A stretch of 64,000 nucleotides of DNA from an uncultured cyanobacterium (lineage in GTDB: Bacteria > Cyanobacteriota > Cyanobacteriia > Cyanobacteriales > Geitlerinemataceae). The notes below the pieces were generated by a model. It was not told the origin of the DNA. It saw nothing but the letters and a program-made list of their open reading frames with translations, and did no database searches. The stretch covers positions 25,258 through 89,257 of the forward strand of contig CALCCD010000124.1 of assembly GCA_937899645.1 (NCBI GenBank), read 5' to 3'. The first letter of the stretch is position 1; each line of letters opens with the position of its first letter. The position numbers and the translations under genes were made by a program. Positions 55,454 to 62,617 of the stretch are shown here, in pieces.

Positions 55454-55645
55454 CTACACGACGAGGTAGTTCAACGCGCCAACCGCCAGCACCAGCGCGA
55501 TCCACAGGCCGGAGCCCACAAACAGCAGACCCTTCGACTGATCCCAGTTCTGCGGCGAAGCGTAGGCGACCGGTACGCCTACGACCATCAAGAACGACAG
55601 CAGAACGAGACCTGCCAGGGCAATTTGGAAGGCGATGGTTAGCAT
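55454..55645 (-). CDS. psbZ: Photosystem II protein PsbZ (Ycf9)
   Basis: 63-residue two-helix subunit of the photosystem II core, in the thylakoid membrane, that helps bind light-harvesting antenna. Two TM helices: [20 protein letters not shown] and [19 protein letters not shown], with the conserved intervening loop [26 protein letters not shown] lies about six bases upstream of the ATG, a good ribosome binding site. The gene has its own terminator and precedes ribH. Length (62-63) matches the family exactly. The presence of psbZ is the clearest evidence that the window is from an oxygenic phototroph. Confidence 0.98.
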   Translation of the reverse strand: MLTIAFQIALAGLVLLSFLMVVGVPVAYASPQNWDQSKGLLFVGSGLWIALVLAVGALNYLVV

Positions 55646-55765
55646 TATTTCTTTCCTTTACGTGTGTTTTCTAAAAAAATTCGCAGGCGCGACCGACGCA
55701 TACTGCCATCATATTTACCATATTTCGGTTCTGTATTTGACAGCCCGCGCGCCGCAAGGGAAGGG

Positions 55766-56638
55766 CTACGACTTCGGCGGGAAGAAGAGTACCGGATGCA
55801 GGCTCGATCGCAGGAGCTGCTTGGGGAAGCTCGGGCGCGACCACTCCAGGAAGGCGGGCAAACTGTGGGCGGTTACGGCGATCGCGCTGACGCCACTTTC
55901 GCTCGCCATTTTGACGATTTCGGCGATCGGATCGCCCGTGCGGACTTCGGTTTCGATCGCCAGACCCGTATCGGCAAAGCGCTGGCCTGCCGCCTCGATC
56001 GTCTCTCGCGCCTGTTCGATTTTCTCATCGACCGAGGCGCGCCGCGTCGTTTCGATAACCCAGCCCAGCTTGCAGCGATCGACGGCCGTATCGCCCGGCT
56101 GGCAGAAGCGCGCTAGCAGCGTATCGACCAGTGCGTCGGAGGGCTCGGAAGCGTCGTAGGCCACCAGCAGGCGGCGAAACAGCGAACGGCAGCGCAGCTC
56201 TAGCTCTTCGTTGGTGAAGGCGGCCACCATCGCCGGTCGGATGACGAGCATCGGGATCGGCAGCTTCTGGGTTAGCTTCGTGCTGGTGCTGCCGAACAGC
56301 TTTTCGTTAAGCAGCGTGCGGCCTTGGGAGCCGAGGATCGCCAACTCGCAGTCGTTTTCTTTGACAACAGCGCAAATGCTATCGATCGGGCGATCGGAGC
56401 GAATTTCGTACTTCACCGACAGGCCGTCGGGCACGTTGGCGAGCGCGGTATCGAAGCGAGCGCGAGCTGCTGCGACCTTCTCATCATCGACGCGCGGAAT
56501 GTCACCTTCCGTCCAGAGCGGCACGCTGTGGAAAAATACAATTTCGCGGATGCCGCTTTGCACGAAGCTTTCGAGGCAGTTCGCGAAACGCAGCAGCCCG
56601 TCTTTAAAATCCGTACAGATTAGTACTTTCTGAAACAT
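55766..56638 (-). CDS. Tandem universal stress protein (UspA type)
   Basis: 290 residues forming two Usp domains. Domain 1 starts KVLICTDFKDGLLRFANCLE and ends with the ATP-binding motif GSQGRTLLNEKLFGSTSTK (G-x2-G-x9-G-S/T). Domain 2 starts with RLLVAYDASEPSDALVDTL, but its ATP-binding loop is degenerate (VTAHSLPAFLEW), so only the first domain is likely to bind nucleotide. Tandem Usp proteins are stress- and nutrient-responsive regulators in cyanobacteria, with partners unknown. No operon partner: the nearest gene (psbZ) is 120 bp downstream on the same strand. Confidence 0.92.
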   Translation of the reverse strand: MFQKVLICTDFKDGLLRFANCLESFVQSGIREIVFFHSVPLWTEGDIPRVDDEKVAAARARFDTALANVPDGLSVKYEIRSDRPIDSICAVVKENDCELAILGSQGRTLLNEKLFGSTSTKLTQKLPIPMLVIRPAMVAAFTNEELELRCRSLFRRLLVAYDASEPSDALVDTLLARFCQPGDTAVDRCKLGWVIETTRRASVDEKIEQARETIEAAGQRFADTGLAIETEVRTGDPIAEIVKMASESGVSAIAVTAHSLPAFLEWSRPSFPKQLLRSSLHPVLFFPPKS

Positions 56639-57016
56639 GAATCTCGCACCAACTCTTTAAACGCGATTGCCTCCAGGGCATGTCATCAATTAGCGCCAGA
56701 CCCCTTGCCAGGAAAGCAGTTAAACGCCAGACCCAAAGATTAAAACCAGGAGCTGAAACCCGGTCCGGATCGAGGCTGCAAACTTGATTGATGACAGCCC
56801 CTAGCGCGACTGGCAGTGCGATCGCCTCTTGGAGCCGAGGTTCGCTGCGAGCCGCTTGGCTTGCCCGATATTCCTAGGGTACGCGGGAAACTGGATGCAA
56901 GCTATAACCTTGAGTAATTCTTATCCCGGCGAAAACCTGGCATCATCAGCGAGCTCATTTAGATGAGTTCGTTCGCCGAGCCTGTGCCAGGAGCCGCGAC
57001 CTATCGCTCCCAATCT
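56639..57016. other. Intergenic region with family 1 repeat
   Basis: Between the divergent starts of the Usp gene and the glycosyltransferase-like gene. About a third is the MITE-like element (56674-56804); the remainder should hold both promoters. No gene is seen. Confidence 0.5.
56674..56804. repeat. MITE-like element, family 1, copy 3
   Basis: 131 bp with the best-preserved termini of the family: TGTCATCAATTAGCGCC at the left, and TTGATTGATGACAGCCCCTAG at the right. Interior bases such as CTGAAACCCGG align with CTGAAGCCCTT of copy 1. Located 35 bp upstream of the universal stress protein gene start. Confidence 0.88.
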
Positions 57017-57931
57017 ATGTCCACCATCTGCTACGTCACGCTGGCGATCGGCCCGGAATACCGCCGTCATGCCCGACGGCTCCTGGCCGACATCCAGCAT
57101 GTTTCGCCCGGCATTCCGCTGGTCGTTCTTACCGATACTCCGCGCGCTTTTGGCGATGCGATCGCGGTGCAGCACCGCCCCCAGTCCGTGGGCATCTACC
57201 ATGACAAGCTCGACTGTCTGGCAGCCTGTCGCGAGCTCGGCTTCGAGACCTGGATTTTTCTCGATGCGGACTGTCGGCTCTTGGGCGATGTCACCACGGC
57301 GCGCCCCTGGCATCGCGGCATCACCGTCAAAAATGCCGTCCCGCTCGATCGCCACCTCGACGATCGCGATCGGCTCAGCGCTAGCGCCTTCAATCAGCGC
57401 CGCCGCAAGCTCCTCGAAGAAATCGCCGCGACCTACGACCTCGGCCTCGATCGGGCGTTGATGCTCAACGAAAGCGTCCTGATCGCCCACGCACTCGGCG
57501 AGCGCTTCGATGACTTCGCCAGAGAGTGGCGTGCCGTGCGAGATTTCCTCGAGCTGCACGCCATTAATTCCGGCGAGGGGGCCGCGATAGGTCTGGCGGC
57601 GCTCCGCAGCGATATTGCCGTCCACCATTACGATCGCAGCTACGAAATCAGTCCAGACGCTCGCGACGCGATCGACATCTTCAAAGACAACTTCTTTTTT
57701 CGCGGCACGGAACTCCGCACCGAAAAGCGCGGCGTTTCCGAAAGGCGCTCGCAGCTACTTAACATCGAGCAACAGCGCCGCCAGATCGCCCGCAGCCCGA
57801 AACTCGTCAAGCTGTGGCGCAAAGCCCGCAGTGCGTTCGGAAAGCTTATGCGGCGCTGGAAGCTCCAGCATCGATACCGCGCTGGCTCTAGCCAAGCTCC
57901 GCGATTTCGCGACGTTATCCAGCACTTTTAA
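57017..57931 (+). CDS. Nucleotide-sugar transferase-like protein (DxD)
   Basis: 304 residues. The N-terminal 120 resemble a GT-A glycosyltransferase: STICYVTLAIGPEYRRHARR, IPLVVLTDTPRAF, a conserved YHDKLDCLAACRELGF and the metal-binding DxD in WIFLDADCRLLGD. The C-terminal part is basic and helical (KLVKLWRKARSAFGKLMRRW) and may contact a membrane. The exact family is not clear. A start at MSTICYVTLAIG is preferred; an ATG 18 codons upstream is in frame but adds residues that look like non-coding sequence. It may belong to the same glycan chemistry as the 19-30 kb cluster. Convergent with the PEP-CTERM gene. Confidence 0.72.
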   Translation: MSTICYVTLAIGPEYRRHARRLLADIQHVSPGIPLVVLTDTPRAFGDAIAVQHRPQSVGIYHDKLDCLAACRELGFETWIFLDADCRLLGDVTTARPWHRGITVKNAVPLDRHLDDRDRLSASAFNQRRRKLLEEIAATYDLGLDRALMLNESVLIAHALGERFDDFAREWRAVRDFLELHAINSGEGAAIGLAALRSDIAVHHYDRSYEISPDARDAIDIFKDNFFFRGTELRTEKRGVSERRSQLLNIEQQRRQIARSPKLVKLWRKARSAFGKLMRRWKLQHRYRAGSSQAPRFRDVIQHF

Positions 57932-58023
57932 GGGTTCAGCTTCTGATCGGCAATATCCGGCCCGATCGCCTGCCGCCAGATCGAAACAGAGTTCGAGCGA
58001 GCACCCAGTCTGAGAACCGACAC

Positions 58024-58067
58024 AAAAAACAAAAAAGAGGCACTCGATCGTCACGACCGAGCACCTC
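58024..58067 (-). terminator. Strong Rho-independent terminator for the PEP-CTERM gene
   Basis: On the minus strand GAGGTGCTCGGTCG pairs with CGATCGAGTGCCTC (14 bp, three G-T pairs) around a TGA loop and is followed by TTTTTTG TTTTTTG. It lies 65 bp after the PEP-CTERM gene stop. Confidence 0.9.
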
Positions 58068-58131
58068 ACAGAGTAAGTTCACATTTTTTTGCTCCTCCAG
58101 GGCGCGATCGCGCCCTGCTGCACGCCGAGAC

Positions 58132-58998
58132 CTAGGCCAGCTTGCGGCGGCGAACGGTCTTGAAGAGCGCACCAACAGCTACGAGACCGAGCGCCGTGGC
58201 CGGTTCGGGAACTTCCGCAACCTCATCGTCTGGCGGCGGCGGAACCGGGATGTACTTCAACTTGGAGACCGCGCCGCTGCCCGTCATCTTGACCCCAGCT
58301 TTGGAGATTCTCTTGTCGCCGTGGTCGAAGAAGTAGCGGCTAAGCGAGTTGTCCCCAGAGTTGTCCGCAGAGTCCCAGACTTCTCTGTTCGTGTCGGGGT
58401 CGATACCCTGCATCCACTTCACCTTGTTTGCGCTCACCCAGTCCGTGCTTTCGCTCTCACCTTCGTACCAGAACTTGAAGGTGACCTGCTCCGCACCGTC
58501 CAGGTCGAGCATCTCGAAGTATCTGAGATCCTCGACAAAACCGACCGTGTCGTCCGTCTCGACAAAGTCAAAGAAGATGCTGCTGCCAATCATATCGTCG
58601 GGATCGCTCACGGAGCGGTACTGACCGTTGTTCTCTTCTTGGACGATCAGGACATTACGGCGTTTCTTGCTGCCGAAGTCGCTACCCGTCTGCAAATCCG
58701 GATCGAACTCGCAAGAGTGAGCCTTGCAATTCGTGTCGAAGATATTGAGCGGGTTGTGGTGGCGGTTTTCCGTCGAGAGCTCGATGCCGTAGCCCAGCAG
58801 TAGCTTCTCGATGTTTTCCGGGGACATGCCGACCGCAGCGTCGAGTTCGTTGAAGTTGAGGCTAACAGGATCGGGGTTGGCTCGGGCGTCAGGCGCGATC
58901 GCGACGAGGAGACCGCCGGTGACGAGAAGGCCGACTGCGGCCTGCTGAGGGCGCAGGCGAGATGGCGGCTTACCGGGAAGAGAACGAGTTTGTTTCAT
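58132..58998 (-). CDS. PEP-CTERM sorting-signal protein
   Basis: 288 residues. A signal peptide is expected (AAVGLLVTGGLLVAIAPDARA), then a secreted domain of about 220 residues without recognisable homology, then the sorting signal: Pro-rich spacer PVPPPPDDEVAEVPEPATA, hydrophobic helix LGLVAVGALF and basic tail KTVRRRKLA. PEP-CTERM signals are processed by exosortases and often mark extracellular glycoproteins in biofilm/EPS producers. Two Cys pairs in the core (CKAHSCEF) may form a disulfide. Start MKQTRSLPGKPP was chosen over a longer frame. No exosortase gene is in the window; the HpsJ-like gene at 17506 belongs to a family linked to cyanoexosortases. Confidence 0.9.
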   Translation of the reverse strand: MKQTRSLPGKPPSRLRPQQAAVGLLVTGGLLVAIAPDARANPDPVSLNFNELDAAVGMSPENIEKLLLGYGIELSTENRHHNPLNIFDTNCKAHSCEFDPDLQTGSDFGSKKRRNVLIVQEENNGQYRSVSDPDDMIGSSIFFDFVETDDTVGFVEDLRYFEMLDLDGAEQVTFKFWYEGESESTDWVSANKVKWMQGIDPDTNREVWDSADNSGDNSLSRYFFDHGDKRISKAGVKMTGSGAVSKLKYIPVPPPPDDEVAEVPEPATALGLVAVGALFKTVRRRKLA

Positions 58999-59466
58999 GG
59001 TTCTATTTCGAGGAATGCGAATGTTCGAGTCAAGGCAGGAGGCAGTACAGGGACAACTAACTATCCTTTTTCGGTAGAACCCTAATTCGGAACGTGACTT
59101 CAACGCGACCCTAGACCCTGAGACCCGTGCCCTGCTTTTTCACATGCATTCATTATCGGAAATATTTTGAGTAGCGTCCACTGTACTACTACGCATTCAA
59201 ATGCAAAGTTTCCATGTAGCAGATCTGATGAGCGTAGCCCCATATCGGGCAGACCTCCTCACAGCATCTTCAATATTGAGCGTCCCGAATCCGCAAAATT
59301 GCCCGTGAGACGTTCGGTGGGCGAAATCATCACAGCGATCGCCAATCAAAAAGTTTTTCACAAACATTTCCGGCCAATTTGCAACAAACATTTTGAACTC
59401 AGGGGCTTAATTACGGACTTTGAGGCGCTTTATAACTGCCTGAAGTTGCCTCGGGGCAGCCTCAAG
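58999..59466. other. Intergenic region before the carotenoid oxygenase gene end
   Basis: Contains the promoter of the PEP-CTERM gene and the 3' end of the oxygenase gene. Near 59430-59465 the minus strand has the run CTTGAGGCTGCCCCGAGGCA, a weak hairpin. No gene is seen; this stretch is lower in G+C than the genes around it. Confidence 0.45.
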
Positions 59467-60954
59467 TTAACCGCATTTTTTCGGGTTCGGAGCCCAACAG
59501 CCGTGGTAGCCCATCGGTATGACCTCTGGCAGGCTCAGGCGGCAGACCGGCGCATCGCCCAGGCGATCGGCAGCGTAGATCCAGACTTCGCTACGGTGCT
59601 CGCGGCTGTCGTAGACGACGGTGAGGAGCCAGCCGAGATCGGGGCGATCGGCGTCCGGGGCGTAGGTCGGCTCGATCGCGTAGCGGTGCGCGCCAAGTTC
59701 GGCGACGGTCAGCTCGCCGGTGTCGCGATCGAAGCAGGCGATGGTGCTCCAGAGGTCGCGGGCGACGTCGCTGCCCGGTCGGAAGGCGGACATGTAGGTG
59801 CGCCGCGCGTAGCGACCGACGCAACTGGGGGCGACGATCGGGAACTCACCACAGGTGTCGGCTAGCTCGACGCTGCCGAGCATCGCGCCCGTCTGTGGGT
59901 CGAGACGAAACTGCCAGAGCGTGCCGCGCGCTTCTGTATGCGGGTCGAGCTGGCCCACCTGCTGGAGGTAGCGGTTCGTGGCGAAGTCGTTGTAGCGCAC
60001 CATATCGCCGACGATATTGCCTTCGGCGTCGACGTAGCCATTGCCGAAGTGCCAGCTGTAAAACGGGTCGGTTTCGCCGCGCGAGATGACGGTTAGGGTC
60101 TCGCGATCGAGCACCAGGATCTGCGTGCCGAACTGAGGCTTCCAGCGCAAGGCGTCACCGAAGCAGATTTGGTTGGTGAGGACGGGTAGCAGATCGAGAC
60201 GGACGGGCGCGACAAAAAATACCAGGTAAGGGCCAGCCAGCAAACAGTCGTGGATCAGCGGTAGGCCGCTAAGGGGAATTTTGGACTGGCGATCGATGCG
60301 ACCTTGGCGATCGCTGCAATAGACGTTCAGGCAGGTGCGCAAGCCGTAGGTGACGCCGAAGTTAAAGATTTCGCCTGTCTCGGGGTCGCGCTTGTAGTGG
60401 GCGGCGTAGGGCTGGCCATCGGCGAGGCTGAGGCTGTCGCGGCCTTTGGTTTCTAGGGTCTCGGGGTCGAGAACGTAGGGGTGTCCCTGCTCCCAAAGCG
60501 CTAAAACGCGATCGGGCAAGGCCAGCACGGAGGTGTTGGCGGGGTGGCGCAGTCGCTGGCGCACGGGCTGGGTCAGAGTAGCCTGCGGGGCTTTCATGCC
60601 GTAGCTGCCCTGCGTCCAGGTCTCGCTGGCGGCATCGCGGCGGTAGGCTTCCGTCTGCACGAATCGGTAGACCGCGCGCGCGTCGCGTCCGTCGAAGTTC
60701 ACCCTGAGGACGGCACCGTCGCCATCGAACCAGTGGCCCACCCAGCGATCGCCGCGCTGGAGACGGGCAGGGCCGTTGCGGTAGAGCGCGCCGCGCAGGC
60801 CGGTGGGCAGCATTCCCGCGATCGTCTCGATCGCGGTGGGCGCAAATTCGCGGGCGGGCTCGGCCAGGGCGCGCGTCCAGCTCCCGGTCGGTGAAACTTT
60901 GCGGGCGGGCCGTTTACGGGTGGCCGTGGGCGAGGAGGAAGGAGAGACAGCCAT
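59467..60954 (-). CDS. Carotenoid oxygenase (apocarotenoid-15,15'-oxygenase-like)
   Basis: 495-residue RPE65-family iron enzyme that cleaves an apocarotenoid to retinal. Four iron-binding histidines of the seven-bladed propeller are recognisable: PYAAHYKRDPETG, LIHDCLLAGP, SWHFGNGYVD and GYHGCWAP. RNGPARLQRGDRWVGHWFDGDG near the N-terminus is the family signature. Like the Synechocystis enzyme (slr1648 type) it has an N-terminal extension rich in basic residues that could bind membranes. Retinal made here could serve an opsin or a retinoid signal, but no opsin gene is in the window. A stand-alone gene, divergent from no neighbour. Confidence 0.93.
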   Translation of the reverse strand: MAVSPSSSPTATRKRPARKVSPTGSWTRALAEPAREFAPTAIETIAGMLPTGLRGALYRNGPARLQRGDRWVGHWFDGDGAVLRVNFDGRDARAVYRFVQTEAYRRDAASETWTQGSYGMKAPQATLTQPVRQRLRHPANTSVLALPDRVLALWEQGHPYVLDPETLETKGRDSLSLADGQPYAAHYKRDPETGEIFNFGVTYGLRTCLNVYCSDRQGRIDRQSKIPLSGLPLIHDCLLAGPYLVFFVAPVRLDLLPVLTNQICFGDALRWKPQFGTQILVLDRETLTVISRGETDPFYSWHFGNGYVDAEGNIVGDMVRYNDFATNRYLQQVGQLDPHTEARGTLWQFRLDPQTGAMLGSVELADTCGEFPIVAPSCVGRYARRTYMSAFRPGSDVARDLWSTIACFDRDTGELTVAELGAHRYAIEPTYAPDADRPDLGWLLTVVYDSREHRSEVWIYAADRLGDAPVCRLSLPEVIPMGYHGCWAPNPKKCG

Positions 60955-61115
60955 TGGTAATGGAAGAAGGTGGCAGAATCGATCGCACGGGCGGGGCGCA
61001 GCTTTGACAGGTCGATCGAACCGGACAAGATGCGCGGTCGAGAAGCGCGATCGAATCGAATCGAGCCCGATCGAGCCGAACCAGCACGCTCGGTCAGCGC
61101 CCCGCTACAAGTGCT

Positions 61116-62225
61116 TTACAGACTGCTCCCGTCGAGATCCGGAGCGGACGGAGCCTGGGTGCGTGGGGCGAGCTGCGGGCCGATCGCCTGGAGGGTCGCG
61201 ATCGTGCCCCAAACGATCGCCTCTGGCACCACCCGCAGCCGCTGGGACTCTTCGCCCGTTAGGTCGCGCTCGTCGCGCTCGCTCAGATGGCGGGCGATCG
61301 CCGCACGGATCGCGATCGCGTCTCCTCCGGCGATCGCCACGATCGCGTCGGGATACTGCCGCCACCAGTCTGAGATAAAGTCCCAGGCTAGCGCCCCCAC
61401 AGCCCGCTGAATGCCTGAATCGATGGCGTTGGTGGTGTTGAGCGCCCAGCGATCGGAGGCGAATCCGTCGGTTAGTGAGGCCACCCGTTCGGCGATCTCC
61501 TGAGGGTCGCGCACCGGCTGGACGTGAGAGTGGATATGAGGGAGCTGGGCGGCGTATTTCCCAAGGCTGCGGTATTGCAGGCCCATCCCCGGCACGATCG
61601 CGCCGCCGACGAGCTCGCCGCGCCCGTTGTCTGTCGCCGCGAAGCCCGTAAAGGTCATCGCCGTGCCGCCGTCGATCGTCAAACAAGGGAAGCCAAATCG
61701 CCAGCCGATGCCGAGCCCCGCCAGCGCCCGGTCGATGCCCAGCGTCGAGTAGAGCCCCGCCAGCGGGATATCGTCCAGCGCCAGGACGCGGTGGGGGTAG
61801 CTGTCGCGATCGAGCCAGGTGCGCCACAGTGCAGTTTGATCGGGCACGACGGAGGCGATCGCGATCGGCAGCTCGGGCGAAGCGGGGAGTGCGCTAAAGG
61901 TCAGCGAGCCGCGCGTCGGGGCCGTGGGCGACACGCAGCAGGGCGCGAGATACGGCGCGAGGTATTCGGCGATCGACGCTTCCATATCGTGGGGCGTGAT
62001 ATGCGGCAGATCCCAGGTGGCACGGGGGCAATCGCCTTCTAGATACGTCCAGTGAGCACGCGTGTTGCCCAGACACAGCGCCAGCCAAGCGTCGGGCAGC
62101 GGGCGATCGGGATGGGCGGGCAGGCTCGGTTCGGCAAGATTATCGAGATCGGCAGGCTCGGGCGGTGAGGCCGCAGCGGGAGTGTGGGCCGTACGGGGCG
62201 AGGGAGTGTAAAAAGAATCGAGCAC
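61116..62225 (-). CDS. coaX: Type III pantothenate kinase
   Basis: First step of coenzyme A synthesis, phosphorylation of pantothenate, by the ATP- and monovalent-cation-dependent CoaX class. 369 residues; the ATP-loop reads LALCLGNTRAHW (canonical DxGNT replaced by LGNT, as in other cyanobacterial CoaX), the catalytic Asp is in GIDRALAGLG, and LTIDGGTAMTFTGF with GGAIVPGMGLQ are the PHOSPHATE and substrate motifs. A Pro/Ala-rich N-terminal extension of about 45 residues precedes the fold, and a C-terminal tail of about 60 residues follows. The extension has no alternative start with a ribosome binding site. Cyanobacteria usually carry only this PanK type. Confidence 0.92.
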   Translation of the reverse strand: MLDSFYTPSPRTAHTPAAASPPEPADLDNLAEPSLPAHPDRPLPDAWLALCLGNTRAHWTYLEGDCPRATWDLPHITPHDMEASIAEYLAPYLAPCCVSPTAPTRGSLTFSALPASPELPIAIASVVPDQTALWRTWLDRDSYPHRVLALDDIPLAGLYSTLGIDRALAGLGIGWRFGFPCLTIDGGTAMTFTGFAATDNGRGELVGGAIVPGMGLQYRSLGKYAAQLPHIHSHVQPVRDPQEIAERVASLTDGFASDRWALNTTNAIDSGIQRAVGALAWDFISDWWRQYPDAIVAIAGGDAIAIRAAIARHLSERDERDLTGEESQRLRVVPEAIVWGTIATLQAIGPQLAPRTQAPSAPDLDGSSL

Positions 62226-62617
62226 GAGACAACGAGCCTAAGCTCGGGGTGTTTCGGTAGCTGCGTTAGACCGATCGCCATCAAACCGCGAGATCGCGAT
62301 CGGCAGCGCGCTTTAGACATCTTTCCCACTCTAGGGGCCGCGATCCGGTTTAGTTAGGCTCGCACTAGACGGCGAGGTCTGCGAGCGCCCCAAGCCCGCC
62401 TCGATCGCGAAGGCCGATCGCGAAAACTTATAATCGTCGTGAACTGGGGCTTTCATGCCGTTGCTGAATCCTGCGAGGTGCTCCTTGAGAGCGACTCGAT
62501 CGCCCTCGATCGAACTCGATCGCACCCCAAACGTAGCCCGCGCGCACCCAGAGCAGCGTCACTCCCCGTTTACCCGAACACTTAGCTGTAGATTTAGCTG
62601 CACGAGCGAGAATATCT
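62226..62617. other. Divergent region before the chemoreceptor gene
   Basis: Between coaX (minus) and the methyl-accepting protein (plus). No gene. It should hold both promoters. Near 62500-62540 CGATCG cores cluster. No repeat of the MITE families was seen. Confidence 0.45.
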
